From contig NZ_AJTQ01000103.1 of the NCBI RefSeq assembly GCF_000262345.1, forward strand, positions 1 through 64,000: a stretch of DNA of 64,000 nt, read 5' to 3'. The DNA comes from Streptomyces xiaopingdaonensis. Lineage in GTDB: Bacteria; Actinomycetota; Actinomycetes; Streptomycetales; Streptomycetaceae. Position numbers and translations under genes: made by a program. Positions 34,855-44,491 of the stretch are shown in pieces. The notes under the pieces are model-generated. The model was not told where the DNA came from, did not search any database, and saw nothing but the letters and a program-made list of their open reading frames with translations. Position 1 is the first letter of the stretch; every line of letters starts with the position of its first letter.

Positions 34855-35017
34855 GATGCCCACGCTCGTCGGCGAGCCGCGAAGGTGCGGCGCCGCGGCC
34901 GGAGGCCCGGCTCGGCCGGCTGCGCGCGTCCTCCGCGCGGACCGACCTCCGCCGCGGCGGGGTACGGGCGGTCCGAGCGGAGCTCGGGCACCCGCACCCT
35001 GCCGGGCCGGCCGTGGG

Positions 35018-37765
35018 TCAGGCGTCCCCGCCCGCCGCTCCCGGAGCGGCGGCCGTGGCGTCGAGGAGCTGGTACCGGTCGAGGGCCTGCTTCAGCGCGG
35101 AGCGATCGATCTTCCCCTCCTTCGCCAGCTCGGTGAGGACGGCGAGCACGATCGACTCGGCGTCGATGTGGAAGAAGCGCCGAGCCGCGCCCCTGGTGTC
35201 GGCGAAGCCGAAGCCGTCCGCGCCGAGGGACTGGTAAGTCCCCGGCACCCAGCGGGAGATCTGGTCAGGAACGGCGCGCATCCAGTCGGAGACGGCCACC
35301 TTCGGCCCCTCCGCACCCTGGAGCTTCCTCGTGACATAGGGCGTCCGCTGCTCCTCCTCGGGGTGGAGCAGGTTGTGCTCCTCCACCGAGACGGCCTCGC
35401 GCCGCAGCTCGTTCCAGGAGGTCGCGGACCACACGTCCGCGCGTACCCCCCACTCCTCGGCGAGGAGCTCCTGAGCCCTCACCGCCCAGGGAAGGGCCAC
35501 GCCCGAAGCGAGGATGTGCGCCGGGGTGCTGCCGGATTGCCCCTCGCGGTACCGGTAGAGGCCCTTGACGATGCCGTCCACGTCGACGTTCTCGGGCTCG
35601 GCCGGCTGCTGGACGGGCTCGTTGTACACGGTGAGGTAGTAGAAGACGTCCTCGCCGTGCGGGTGCTCCTCGGTGGAGCCGTACATCCGCCGCAGACCGT
35701 CCCTGACGATGTGGGCGATCTCGAAGCCGAACGCCGGGTCGTAGGCGACGGCTCCCGGGTTGGTCGAGGCGAGCAACTGCGAGTGACCGTCTGCGTGTTG
35801 GAGTCCCTCACCCGTGAGGGTCGTGCGCCCGGCCGTCGCGCCGAGGACGAAGCCTCGCGACATCTGGTCGGCCATCTGCCAGAACTGGTCGCCCGTGCGC
35901 TGGAACCCGAACATCGAGTAGAAGACATAGATCGGGATCATCGGTTCGCCGTGTGTGGCGTGCGTGGAGCCGGCGGCGATCGTCGCCGCGATGCAGCCCG
36001 CTTCGGTGATCCCGTCGTGGATGAGCTGTCCGGTGGGGGATTCCTTGTACGCGAGGAGCAGCTCGCGGTCCACGGACTCGTAGGTCTGTCCCAACGGGTT
36101 GTAGATCTTCGCAGAGGGAAAGAAGGAGTCCATCCCGAAGGTCCGGTACTCGTCGGGGGCGATCGGCACGAAGCGCTCGCCGATCTCCTTGTCCCGCATC
36201 AGGTCCTTCAGCAGTCGCACGAACGCCATCGTCGTGGCGACCTGCTGCTGACCGGAGCCCTTGCGCACGGCGGCGTACGCCTTGTCCCCGGGCAGCGTCA
36301 GCGGCTTCGAGCGGTCGATCCTCGTCGGTACGTAACCGCCCAGCTCGCGCCGCCGGTCGTGCATGTACTGGATCTCTTCGGAGTCCCTGCCGGGGTGGTA
36401 GTAGGGCGGCAGGCCCGATTCCAACTCCGAGTCGGCGATGGGGATGTGGAGACGGTCCCGGAAGCCCTTGAGATCGTCGACGGTCAGCTTCTTCATCTGG
36501 TGAGTCGCGTTGCGGCCCTCGAAGTTGGGGCCCAGAGTCCATCCCTTGATGGTCTGCGCGAGGATCACCGTGGGCTGGCCCTTGTGCTCCTTGGCCGCCT
36601 TGTAGGCCGCATACACCTTGCGGTGGTCGTGGCCGCCGCGCCCGAGGTGGAGCAGCTGCTCGTCCGTCATGCCCTCGGCCATCTTGCGCAGCCGCTGGTC
36701 CCCGCCGAAGAAGTGGTCGCGGATGTACGCCCCGCTCTCCGTCGCGTATGTCTGGAACTGTCCGTCGGGCGTGGAGTTGAGCTTGTTGACGAGCACGCCG
36801 TCCCTGTCCTGCCCGAGCAGCGGGTCCCAGGAGCGGTCCCACACAAGCTTGATGACGTTCCATCCGGCACCGCGGAAGTACGACTCCAACTCCTGCATGA
36901 TCTTGCCGTTGCCGCGCACCGGGCCGTCGAGCCGCTGGAGGTTGCAGTTGATCACGAAGGTGAGGTTGTCGAGCCCCTCGCGAGCGGGGAGCGACAGTTG
37001 CCCGAGCGACTCCGGCTCGTCCATCTCCCCGTCGCCGAGGAACGCCCACACGTGCGACTTGGAGGTGTCGGCGATCCCGCGCGCCTCGAGGTAGCGGTTG
37101 ATCCGCGCCTGGTAGATGGCGCCGATCGGGCTGAGCCCCATCGAGACCGTGGGGAACTCCCAGAAGTCCGGCATCGAGCGCGGGTGGGGATAACTCGAAA
37201 GCCCGTTGGGGTACTTGCTCTTCTCCTGTCGGAAGCCGTCGAGTTGCTGCTCGGTGAGCCTGTCGAGGAGATAGGCGCGGGCGTAGATGCCGGGGGAGGC
37301 GTGCCCCTGGAAGAAGATCTGGTCGCCGCCGTCGCCCTCGTCCTTGCCGCGGAAGAAGTGGTTGAAGCCGACGTCGTAGAGAGAGGCCGAGGAGGCGAAG
37401 GTGGCAATGTGCCCGCCCACTCCGATGCCGGGGCGCTGCGCTCTGGAGACCATGACGGCCGCGTTCCACCGGGTCGCGTTGAGGATCTTGCGCTCGATCT
37501 CCTCGTTCCCGGGGAAGAAAGGCTCGTCCTTGGTGGCGATGGTGTTGACGTAGTCGGTGCTGCGCACCTCCGGTACCGCGACGCGCTTCTCCCTGGCGCG
37601 CTCGATCAGCCGGAGCATGAGATAGCGGGCCCTGTCCCGACCGCGCTCGTCGACGGCTTCGTCGAGCGAGGCGAGCCACTCCTCGGTCTCTTCGGGGTCG
37701 AAGTCGGGGACCTGGCTGGGAAGGCCGCCAATGATGATCGGGGTGCGATCTGATGCGGAAGCCAC
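35018..37765 (-). CDS. aceE: Pyruvate dehydrogenase E1 component, homodimeric (AceE)
   Basis: 915-aa thiamine-diphosphate-dependent E1, decarboxylating pyruvate and passing acetyl groups to the lipoyl E2. The ThDP motif is [10 protein letters not shown] (244-253) with the closing Asn in [19 protein letters not shown] and [21 protein letters not shown] are diagnostic of the single-chain type. The GTG at 37765 follows AAGGAACAGC. E2 and E3 genes are not in the window. It is divergent from the DUF3052 gene across a 466-base gap. Confidence 0.96.
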   Translation of the reverse strand: MASASDRTPIIIGGLPSQVPDFDPEETEEWLASLDEAVDERGRDRARYLMLRLIERAREKRVAVPEVRSTDYVNTIATKDEPFFPGNEEIERKILNATRWNAAVMVSRAQRPGIGVGGHIATFASSASLYDVGFNHFFRGKDEGDGGDQIFFQGHASPGIYARAYLLDRLTEQQLDGFRQEKSKYPNGLSSYPHPRSMPDFWEFPTVSMGLSPIGAIYQARINRYLEARGIADTSKSHVWAFLGDGEMDEPESLGQLSLPAREGLDNLTFVINCNLQRLDGPVRGNGKIMQELESYFRGAGWNVIKLVWDRSWDPLLGQDRDGVLVNKLNSTPDGQFQTYATESGAYIRDHFFGGDQRLRKMAEGMTDEQLLHLGRGGHDHRKVYAAYKAAKEHKGQPTVILAQTIKGWTLGPNFEGRNATHQMKKLTVDDLKGFRDRLHIPIADSELESGLPPYYHPGRDSEEIQYMHDRRRELGGYVPTRIDRSKPLTLPGDKAYAAVRKGSGQQQVATTMAFVRLLKDLMRDKEIGERFVPIAPDEYRTFGMDSFFPSAKIYNPLGQTYESVDRELLLAYKESPTGQLIHDGITEAGCIAATIAAGSTHATHGEPMIPIYVFYSMFGFQRTGDQFWQMADQMSRGFVLGATAGRTTLTGEGLQHADGHSQLLASTNPGAVAYDPAFGFEIAHIVRDGLRRMYGSTEEHPHGEDVFYYLTVYNEPVQQPAEPENVDVDGIVKGLYRYREGQSGSTPAHILASGVALPWAVRAQELLAEEWGVRADVWSATSWNELRREAVSVEEHNLLHPEEEQRTPYVTRKLQGAEGPKVAVSDWMRAVPDQISRWVPGTYQSLGADGFGFADTRGAARRFFHIDAESIVLAVLTELAKEGKIDRSALKQALDRYQLLDATAAAPGAAGGDA

Positions 37766-38231
37766 GCTGTTCCTTCGCTGCTCGTTATCGCAATGTGTGT
37801 GCCTGCCGTGCAAGGTGTCGCGCGCCTCCATCGTGGACCGCACGCGCGAATCCGTCATCTCTACCGCAAGGTAACCGCACCGCTCGTCCCCCCGCCCACG
37901 GGACGAGGACGGAAAAGCGGCAAAGCCACCTGTCTCCGCGATGCGGCACCTTACGCTCGTACCATGCGTGATCGGTCGCACTCGGGCGCCCCTCGGGGTG
38001 CGCGGTGGCGGCGAGAGCGGTGCGGCACTCGGGGCAAAACCGTCGGTTCTTCCCCGCTGCCCGGTGGTGAGAAGGCCGGAGGATCGGGCATTCTGGGATG
38101 ACACGTCAACGTTTGGGCGGGACAGACCGCCGGGTACTTGCGTGATCCGGCCCGCCCGTGTGGACTACCGCCAATGCTTCGCGGGTAAGCGGAGCGCAGG
38201 CATAACCGAGAAACACGACAGGAGGCAATCC
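37766..38231. other. Divergent promoter region of aceE and DUF3052
   Basis: 466 bases without a gene. On the plus strand TTGCGT (38138-38143) and TGGACT (38161-38166) with a 17-bp spacer could be the promoter for the DUF3052 gene; this is a weak match. I saw no inverted repeat that I could assign. Confidence 0.4.
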
Positions 38232-38672
38232 GTGAGCGCGACCGCGGACCACGCGGAGGAGCGGACCAACCCCGCCGCAAGGCTGGGTTTCCAGCCCGAG
38301 CAGGTGGTCCAGGAGATCGGCTACGACGACGACGTCGACCAGGAACTCCGCGAGGCCATTGAGGAGATCACCGGCCAGGAGCTCGTCGATGAGGATTACG
38401 GTGATGTGGCCGACGCCGTGGTGCTGTGGTTCCGCGAGTCGGATGGCGACCTGACGGACGCGCTGGTGGACGCCACGACCATGATCGATGAGGGTGCTCC
38501 CGTCTGGTTGCTCACCCCCAAGACCGGCCGTGACGGCTACGTGGAGCCGAGTGAGATCGGCGAGGCGTCCCAGACCGCCGGACTCTCCCAGACCAAGAGC
38601 TTCAACGCCGCCAAGGACTGGACCGGCAGCCGTCTGGTAACCCCGAAGGGGGCGCGCTCCGGAAAGCGCTGA
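38232..38672 (+). CDS. DUF3052 family protein
   Basis: 146-aa acidic protein of DUF3052, an actinobacterial family of unknown function, recognised by AARLGFQPEQVVQEIGYDDDVDQELREAIE and VVLWFRESDGDLTDALVDATTMIDEGAPVWLLTPK. The GTG at 38232 has GGAGG six bases upstream. The position between aceE and a peroxiredoxin gene is conserved in Streptomyces. The late segment (GLSQTKSFNAAKDWTGSRLVTP) is also typical. It is followed by a long hairpin. Confidence 0.92.
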   Translation: MSATADHAEERTNPAARLGFQPEQVVQEIGYDDDVDQELREAIEEITGQELVDEDYGDVADAVVLWFRESDGDLTDALVDATTMIDEGAPVWLLTPKTGRDGYVEPSEIGEASQTAGLSQTKSFNAAKDWTGSRLVTPKGARSGKR

Positions 38673-38688
38673 CCGGACTCGACCATCG

Positions 38689-38734
38689 TGCACTGCGCCC
38701 CCGACCGGCCCGAAGCCGGCGGGGGCGCAGTGCA
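38689..38734 (+). terminator. Strong hairpin between DUF3052 and peroxiredoxin genes
   Basis: TGCACTGCGCCCCCG pairs with CGGGGGCGCAGTGCA around a loop that itself pairs (CCGGC/GCCGG). It begins 16 bases after the DUF3052 stop. Confidence 0.75.
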
Positions 38735-38779
38735 TAGGGTGGGGCGGACTCTGTCCCGTCCACCGAAGGGAACCCCGCC

Positions 38780-39238
38780 ATGGCGATCGAGGTCGGCACC
38801 AAGGCTCCGGACTTCACGCTCAAGGACCAGCACGGCCAGGCCGTCCGGCTCTCCGACTACGAGGGCAAGAAGAACGTGGTCCTGCTCTTCTACCCGTTCG
38901 CGTTCACCGGCGTCTGCACGGGAGAGCTGTGCGCGCTCCGCGACGAGCTGCCCACCTTCGTCAACGACGACGTCCAGCTCCTCGCGGTCTCCAACGACTC
39001 CCCGTTCGCGCTCCGCGTCTTCAGCGAGCAGGAGGGGCTCGAGTACCCGCTGCTCTCCGACTTCTGGCCGCACGGCGAGGCATCGCGTGCCTACGGCGTC
39101 TTCGACGAGGAGAAGGGCTGCGCCGTCCGCGGCACCTTCGTGATCGACAAGACCGGGACCGTGCGGTGGAACGTCGTCAACGCGATCCCGGACGCGCGGG
39201 ACCTCAACGAGTACACCAAGGCGCTCAAGGAGCTCTGA
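38780..39238 (+). CDS. Peroxiredoxin (AhpE/AhpC-TSA type)
   Basis: 152-aa thiol peroxidase reducing hydroperoxides. The peroxidatic cysteine is in FYPFAFTGVCTGELC, with a second Cys four residues later; the catalytic Arg lies in the later conserved region. One-Cys AhpE-type enzymes of actinobacteria look like this. The ATG is preceded by GAAGGGAACCCCGCC. It is monocistronic by appearance, between the DUF3052 hairpin and a gap upstream of the Ter genes. Confidence 0.93.
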   Translation: MAIEVGTKAPDFTLKDQHGQAVRLSDYEGKKNVVLLFYPFAFTGVCTGELCALRDELPTFVNDDVQLLAVSNDSPFALRVFSEQEGLEYPLLSDFWPHGEASRAYGVFDEEKGCAVRGTFVIDKTGTVRWNVVNAIPDARDLNEYTKALKEL

Positions 39239-39675
39239 ACCGGGGCGACGGCCGACGTCGGTCGGGCGGTGGCTCCTGTCGCGGCTTCGCGTCAGCAGCG
39301 GGCTCCTGCTCGGCTGCCGTCCGGCAGTGCGCCCCCGCCCGGCCCGTGCTGAGCGCTGTCGCCCGCCTGCTGTTCCGGGCGCCCGCCCGGCCGGAGGTGC
39401 GCCTGCGGGTCCGGTTTCGCCACCCGCGCTCGGGGCAGCAGGGGACGCAAGCGCGTACGCGGCACCGAGCGGCGAGGGCCGGCCGGTGCGGTGAGCGCGC
39501 TCGCCGGGTGCTGTCGGCGTGGGGGAGGGCCGGGCGGCCGGTGTGAGCGGTCCTTGTCACAGGGGTGTGGGGAGGGGAACCCCTCACTAGGATCGAGTCG
39601 TTGAGCCCGACGGCATCCGTATGACGGGAAAACGGGGCACATCGTGCTCCTTCCGAACAACCATCAGGAGGACTC
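39239..39675. other. Gap upstream of the first terD gene
   Basis: 437 bases without a recognisable gene. TAGGAT (39588-39593) might be a -10 element for terD, but I see no convincing -35 at the usual distance. The ribosome site AGGAGG lies at 39666-39671. Confidence 0.4.
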
Positions 39676-40251
39676 GTGGGAGTCAGCCTCAACAAGGGCG
39701 GAAATGTCTCGCTGACCAAGGAGGCCCCGAACCTGACCGCGGTGATGGTCGGCCTCGGGTGGGACGCTCGCACCACCACCGGGAGCGATTTCGACCTCGA
39801 CGCCAGCGCCCTGTTGACGAATGCCGAGGGAAAGGTCGGCGACGACCGGAACTTCGTCTTCTTCAACAACCTCGCCAGCCAGGACGGTTCGGTCCAGCAC
39901 ACCGGCGACAACCTCACCGGTGAGGGCGAGGGCGACGACGAGGTGATCAACGTCAACCTCGCCGGCGTCCCCGCCGAGGTGGAGAAGGTCGTCTTCCCGG
40001 TCTCCATCTACGACGCGGAGACCCGTCAGCAGAGCTTCGGCCAGGTGCGCAACGCGTACATCCGCGTCGTCAACCAGGCCGACGGCAACGAGCTCGCCCG
40101 GTACGACCTCACCGAGGACGCCTCGACGGAGACGGCGATGGTCTTCGGCGAGCTCTACCGCCACGGCGCCGAGTGGAAGTTCCGCGCCATCGGTCAGGGT
40201 TACGCCTCCGGGCTGCGCGGCATCGCTCAGGACTTCGGCGTCAACGTGTGA
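39676..40251 (+). CDS. terD: TerD-family calcium-binding stress protein (copy 1)
   Basis: 191-aa TerD/CABP1 protein. The Ca-binding acidic motif DFDLDAS is at 38-44, with [12 protein letters not shown] (62-73), [10 protein letters not shown] and the closing [28 protein letters not shown]. TerD proteins bind Ca2+ in a beta-sandwich and act with TerC in stress responses including tellurite resistance. The GTG has AGGAGG four bases upstream. It is 140 bases upstream of a close paralogue, an evident tandem duplication. Confidence 0.97.
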   Translation: MGVSLNKGGNVSLTKEAPNLTAVMVGLGWDARTTTGSDFDLDASALLTNAEGKVGDDRNFVFFNNLASQDGSVQHTGDNLTGEGEGDDEVINVNLAGVPAEVEKVVFPVSIYDAETRQQSFGQVRNAYIRVVNQADGNELARYDLTEDASTETAMVFGELYRHGAEWKFRAIGQGYASGLRGIAQDFGVNV

Positions 40252-40391
40252 GCAGCGACGACTGACCACCGGCCCGAGCGGTCGGAATCCAGCAGCCGCC
40301 GGCGCCGCAGACTTCCGCAACCGGGAGGTGTGCGGCGTCGGGTGGTGCCGTCACACTGGCTCCATCGCCATCGGGGAGAGGAACACAGAAC

Positions 40392-40970
40392 ATGAGCGTC
40401 ACGCTCGCCAAGGGGGGAAACGTCTCCCTCTCGAAGGCCGCACCCGACCTCACCCAGGTCCAGGTCGGCCTCGGCTGGAAGGCCCGTTCGACCACGGGTG
40501 CCGACTTCGACCTCGACGCCAGCGCTCTGCTCTGCAACGCGAGCGGACGCGTCGCCGGGGACGAGTACTTCGTCTTCTACAACAACCTCACCTCGCCCGA
40601 GGGCTCCGTCGAGCACACGGGAGACGAACTCGTCGGCGGCAGCGGCGGGGACGACGAGACCGTCCTCGTCGACCTCACCAAGGTGCCGGCGCACGTGGAG
40701 AAGGTGGTCTTCCCGGTATCCATCCACGACGCCGAGTCGAGGCACCAGACTTTCGGCCAGGTGACCGACGCCTACATCAGGGTGCTCAACCAGGCGGACG
40801 GCCAGGAGCTGGCTCGCTACGACCTCACGGAGGACGCCTCCTCGGAGACAGCGATGATCTTCGGCGAGCTCTACCGCAGGGACGGCGAGTGGAAGTTCCG
40901 CGCCGTCGGCCAGGGTTACGCCTCCGGGCTGCGCGGCATCGCCCTCGACTTCGGCGTGAACGTCGCCTGA
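40392..40970 (+). CDS. terD: TerD-family calcium-binding stress protein (copy 2)
   Basis: 192-aa paralogue of the preceding gene, with the same DFDLDAS Ca motif, FYNNLTSPEGSVEHTGDE, and the same C-terminal block. Differences concentrate in loops, so the two copies may have distinct Ca affinity or partners. The ATG is preceded by GGGAGAGGAACACAGAAC. The next gene, the TerC-like one, follows after a 195-base gap that contains repeated ATCAGGT elements. Confidence 0.97.
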   Translation: MSVTLAKGGNVSLSKAAPDLTQVQVGLGWKARSTTGADFDLDASALLCNASGRVAGDEYFVFYNNLTSPEGSVEHTGDELVGGSGGDDETVLVDLTKVPAHVEKVVFPVSIHDAESRHQTFGQVTDAYIRVLNQADGQELARYDLTEDASSETAMIFGELYRRDGEWKFRAVGQGYASGLRGIALDFGVNVA

Positions 40971-40996
40971 CGGCTGAGCTCCACGTACCTCCGTGC

Positions 40997-41144
40997 ATCA
41001 GGTCCGAGCTTCCGAGTATCAGGTCCGAGACGGCGTATGTACCTGTGCGCCGGAGCACGCGCGGCCCTCGGAGCAACCCCGCATGCCCCCGAGGCGTCCG
41101 AACCCCCCACCATGGCAAGACCGAACCTGATACCGCACCTGATA
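40997..41144. repeat. Four-copy ATCAGGT repeat cluster upstream of the terC-like gene
   Basis: ATCAGGTCCGAG occurs twice directly (40997-41008 and 41018-41029, period 21). ACCTGAT, the reverse complement of ATCAGGT, occurs twice (41125-41131 and 41137-41143, period 12). Helical-turn spacing and opposing orientation suggest an operator or an RNA stem that joins the two pairs. It ends about 20 bases before the TerC-like start. Confidence 0.6.
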
Positions 41145-41165
41145 ACGAAAACGATGGGGTAGGCA

Positions 41166-42320
41166 GTGCTGAAAACCTTCGGCTGGTCGATCGGCGTCAC
41201 CGTCGCCGGTCTCGCCTTCGCCGCATACTTCTGGGGCTGGACCGGCTTCGCCGTCGTCGCCATCCTCTCCGTCCTGGAGATCTCGCTCTCCTTCGACAAC
41301 GCCGTGGTCAACGCGGGCGTGCTGAGGAAGATGAACGCCTTCTGGCAGCGCATCTTCCTCACGATCGGCATCCTGATCGCGGTCTTCGGCATGCGCCTGC
41401 TCTTCCCCGTCATCATCGTCGCGATCAGCGCCCAGGTCGGGCCGATCGAGGCGGTGCAGCTCGCGGTCGACGAGCCGGGCACGTATCAGGACCTCGTCAC
41501 GGACGCGCACGCCGCGATCGCCGCGTTCGGCGGGATGTTCCTGCTGATGATCTTCCTCGACTTCATCTTCGAGGAGCGGGAGATCAAGTGGCTCGGCTGG
41601 CTGGAGCGTCCGCTCTCCAAGCTCGGCAAGATCGACTCGCTCTCGATCTGCCTCGCGCTCGTCATCCTGCTGGTGACGGCGACGACGCTCGCCACCTCCG
41701 CGCACGTCTCGACGGGCCACGCAGACAAGTCGGGGACGGTGCTGCTCTCGGGCATCGCCGGCCTCATCACCTACCTCATCGTGGGCGGCCTCTCGGGGCA
41801 CTTCGAGAACAAGCTGGAGGAGGAAGAGGAGCGCGAGCAGGAGGAAGAGGAGGCCGCGAAGCGCGCGGGCAAGCAGCCGTCGGCCGTCGGCCTCGCCGGC
41901 AAGGCGGCGTTCTTCATGTTCCTCTACCTCGAAGTCCTCGACGCGTCCTTCTCGTTCGACGGGGTCATCGGCGCCTTCGCCATCACCAACCACATCTTCT
42001 GGATGGCGCTCGGCCTCGGCATCGGCGCGATGTACGTCCGCTCGCTCACCGTCTACCTCGTCCGGCAGGGCACCCTCGACGACTACGTGTACCTGGAGCA
42101 CGGCGCGCACTACGCGATCGGCGCCCTCGCCATGATCCTCCTGGTGACGGTGAAGTACGAGATCCACGAGGTGATCACGGGCCTCGTCGGCGTCGCGCTC
42201 ATCGCCTTCTCCTTCTGGTCGTCGATCCGCCGCAACAGGCGGCTGGAGGCCGAGGGCGGAGGAGACCCGGAGGAAGGGGACGACGGGCACGTCGAGTCGG
42301 GGACAGCAACTCGGGTGTGA
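41166..42320 (+). CDS. TerC-like integral membrane protein (DUF475)
   Basis: 384-aa polytopic protein with about eight to nine membrane helices. TerC/DUF475 hallmarks are the acidic intramembrane motifs ISLSFDNAVVNAGVL (about 40-54) and DASFSFDGVIGAFAITN (about 260-277). A charged cytoplasmic loop (LEEEEEREQEEEEAAKRAG) separates the two halves. TerC proteins are membrane partners of TerD and are linked to metal handling, including Mn export or metallation of secreted proteins. The GTG has GGGG and AGG upstream. It lies in the Ter locus, after two terD genes. Confidence 0.94.
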   Translation: MLKTFGWSIGVTVAGLAFAAYFWGWTGFAVVAILSVLEISLSFDNAVVNAGVLRKMNAFWQRIFLTIGILIAVFGMRLLFPVIIVAISAQVGPIEAVQLAVDEPGTYQDLVTDAHAAIAAFGGMFLLMIFLDFIFEEREIKWLGWLERPLSKLGKIDSLSICLALVILLVTATTLATSAHVSTGHADKSGTVLLSGIAGLITYLIVGGLSGHFENKLEEEEEREQEEEEAAKRAGKQPSAVGLAGKAAFFMFLYLEVLDASFSFDGVIGAFAITNHIFWMALGLGIGAMYVRSLTVYLVRQGTLDDYVYLEHGAHYAIGALAMILLVTVKYEIHEVITGLVGVALIAFSFWSSIRRNRRLEAEGGGDPEEGDDGHVESGTATRV

Positions 42321-42423
42321 CGCGGCCCGGTTTGAGGAACGCTCCTTGCGGGGCGGCCGGAGCCGGCGGTTTCGTGCCGCCCCGCAGCGTCGAGTGGAAC
42401 AGCGGCCGGAGTGGGGGTGTGCG

Positions 42424-43185
42424 ATGGTCTCCCTGTGGGAGCACTGGCGGCGCGGTATGGGCAGGGGCGCAGGGGGGCAGTCCTTCGACTCGATGGGGCC
42501 CTTCTCGGGCCATGCCGTCGAGCTCACCAAGCGCCACTCCGAGGTCTCGTTGACGAAGCAGGGCGCCGACACCGGCGGCATGCGCGTCAACCTCTCCTGG
42601 CGGATGCGGAGTTCGGACGTCGGCGGCGGCAGGACCCGCCCCCGCGGCTCCCTCAGGCACCCGCTGCGCAGCCTCAAGCCCGAGGTGGTGCAGGCCCACA
42701 CCCAGGGTGTGGTCAACGTCGACCTCGACCTCGCCTGCCTGTACGAGATGAAGGACGGCTCCAAGGGTGTCGTGCAGCCGCTCGGCGGCTTCTTCGGCGA
42801 CCTCAGCAGTCCGCCGTACGTGAAGCTCAGCGGCGACGACCGCTTCGGTTCCCCCTCGGGCGAGACGGTCTACGTCAACCTCGACAACAAGGAAGAGATA
42901 TCCCGGCTGCTCTTCTTCGTCTACATCTACGACGGCACCCCGGCGTTCGACCGTACGCACGCGGTCCTCACGCTGTATCCCAGCAGCGGCCCCCGGATCC
43001 AGGTGAGCCTCGACGAGCGCGCACCGCAGGCCCGTTCGTGCGCCGTACTGCTCCTCCAGAACGAGAAGGACGAACTCACGGTCCGCCGTGAGGTGCGCTA
43101 CGTCTACGGATTCCAGTCGGAGCTGGACCGCCTCTACGGCTGGGGGCTCCAGTGGGGCCGCGGGTACAAGACGCACAAGGTGTGA
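42424..43185 (+). CDS. TerD-like protein with N-terminal extension
   Basis: 253-aa TerD-superfamily member. The sequence VELTKRHSEVSLTKQGADTGGMRVNLSWRM resembles the TerD opening, LDLACLYEMKDGSKGVVQPLG replaces the Ca-binding block, and LLFFVYIYDGTPAFDRTHAVLTL matches the TerD core. The DFDLDAS motif is missing (DLDLACLY instead), so Ca binding is probably changed. The ATG at 42424 was chosen; the frame is open upstream. It follows the TerC-like gene by 103 bases on the same strand. Confidence 0.88.
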   Translation: MVSLWEHWRRGMGRGAGGQSFDSMGPFSGHAVELTKRHSEVSLTKQGADTGGMRVNLSWRMRSSDVGGGRTRPRGSLRHPLRSLKPEVVQAHTQGVVNVDLDLACLYEMKDGSKGVVQPLGGFFGDLSSPPYVKLSGDDRFGSPSGETVYVNLDNKEEISRLLFFVYIYDGTPAFDRTHAVLTLYPSSGPRIQVSLDERAPQARSCAVLLLQNEKDELTVRREVRYVYGFQSELDRLYGWGLQWGRGYKTHKV

Positions 43186-43218
43186 CGCCGAACCGGCGGT
43201 GGGCGGGGCCCCGCCCGC

Positions 43219-44256
43219 CTACCGCTGGAGGAACTGCGGCCCCTGCGGCGGCAGCGCGAAGCTCGGGTCGGGCTGCGGATAGCCGTACGTCGGCTGCGGG
43301 TAGCCGTACGCGGGCTGCGTGGTGGGCGGCTGCTGCGGCGGCTGCGGGTAGCCGTAACCGGCCTGCGGCGGCGCAGGGGGGACGGTCGACGGGGGCGGAT
43401 TTCCGGGCAGGGGCTGCGGGGGCGCCTGGACGCCGGGTACGTGCGCCGCGGCCGCGGGGACCGAGGGCTCCGTCGGGTGGTGCGGAGCGAGCGGGTGCGG
43501 TGCGCCGCCCGGTGCGCCGGGGAAGCGGGGCGCCTCGGGGTGTGCGTTCGCCGGGACTTGGGTGCGGAACGGGGTGTGCGGCACCGTGGCGTCGGCGTCG
43601 TACCCGGTGTCTTCCGCCGGTTGCTCCGGCTCGCTCTGCTGCTCCGCCGGGGCGGGGGGTTCGGTGGGCGGGGCCTGCTCGTCGGAAGCGGGCAGTGCGT
43701 CCTCCTCGGGCACGCCTTCGTCCACAGCGATACCGAAGGTCGTGGCGAGCCCGACGAGCCCGGTGTCGTAACCCTGGCCCAGCGCGCGGAACTTCCAGCC
43801 CTCGTCCTTGCGGTAGAGCTCGCCGCAGAGCATCGCCGTCTCTTCGCCCGTCTCCGGCTCGACGTCGAAGTGGAGGAGTTCCTCCGCCTCTTCGCCCGCG
43901 GTGTCGTAGAGGTGCAGGCGCAGCGGCCCGACGTCGGCGAAGGTGCCGCCGTCGGCCGAGGCGGCGAGGAGGACGCGCTCCACGCCCTCGTCGAGCGAGG
44001 TGAGGTCGGCCTCGACGGTGTCCCGCAGGCTCTCCGCCTCGCGGGACTTCGCGAGATGGCGGACGAGCCCCGAGGGGTGCCGGGGCTGGTTGTAGAAGAC
44101 GAAGTCGTCGTCGGAGCGGACGCGTCCGTCCTCGGCGAGCAGGAGAGCGGATGCGTCGATGTCCGGTACGCCGGCGCCCGGGGACCAGCGGAGCACGGCA
44201 CGCACGGTGCTCGCTTCCAGGGGCGCGTTGGAGCCCTTCGTCATGGCGTGCGTCAT
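43219..44256 (-). CDS. TerD-domain protein with long Pro/Gln/Tyr-rich tail
   Basis: 345-aa protein. Residues 1-170 form a TerD domain ([60 protein letters not shown]). Residues from about 180 are disordered: acidic Glu/Pro, then Pro/Ala, then repeats of YGYPQP near the C-terminus. Such tails favour phase separation or polymer contacts. It is convergent with the preceding TerD-like gene and divergent from the CitE-like gene. The ATG at 44256 was used; a second in-frame ATG is at 44244. Confidence 0.93.
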   Translation of the reverse strand: MTHAMTKGSNAPLEASTVRAVLRWSPGAGVPDIDASALLLAEDGRVRSDDDFVFYNQPRHPSGLVRHLAKSREAESLRDTVEADLTSLDEGVERVLLAASADGGTFADVGPLRLHLYDTAGEEAEELLHFDVEPETGEETAMLCGELYRKDEGWKFRALGQGYDTGLVGLATTFGIAVDEGVPEEDALPASDEQAPPTEPPAPAEQQSEPEQPAEDTGYDADATVPHTPFRTQVPANAHPEAPRFPGAPGGAPHPLAPHHPTEPSVPAAAAHVPGVQAPPQPLPGNPPPSTVPPAPPQAGYGYPQPPQQPPTTQPAYGYPQPTYGYPQPDPSFALPPQGPQFLQR

Positions 44257-44491
44257 GGGTTCATCCTGCCTGTGCGCGGCGTCCCGGGACAACGTGGGGC
44301 GGGGTCGAGTGACGCGGCTCCCCACCCCTTGGGGAACTCTTGACCTGTCCCCGTACGTACGATGAACGACCCCGGCCATATCCGGCCCGCCGGAACGAAC
44401 GGCACCGCCCCCATCTCGTCCGGAAACGTCCGCAACGCGGCGGCCGGCCGGACGCGCGGCAGCGGTGAGTGCGACGTGAGTAAGGACATCC

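Noticed and set aside
34559-37753. Very long plus-strand open frame opposite aceE
   Set aside because: It is antisense to a fully conserved pyruvate dehydrogenase gene. The frame is open only because of the high G+C third-position bias and encodes Arg/Gly/Val-rich nonsense.
39676-43185. Plasmid-type tellurite resistance operon
   Set aside because: The terD/terC-like genes are in a chromosomal context with peroxiredoxin and DUF3052 genes typical of Streptomyces, not the terZABCDEF order of plasmids. A general stress role is more likely.
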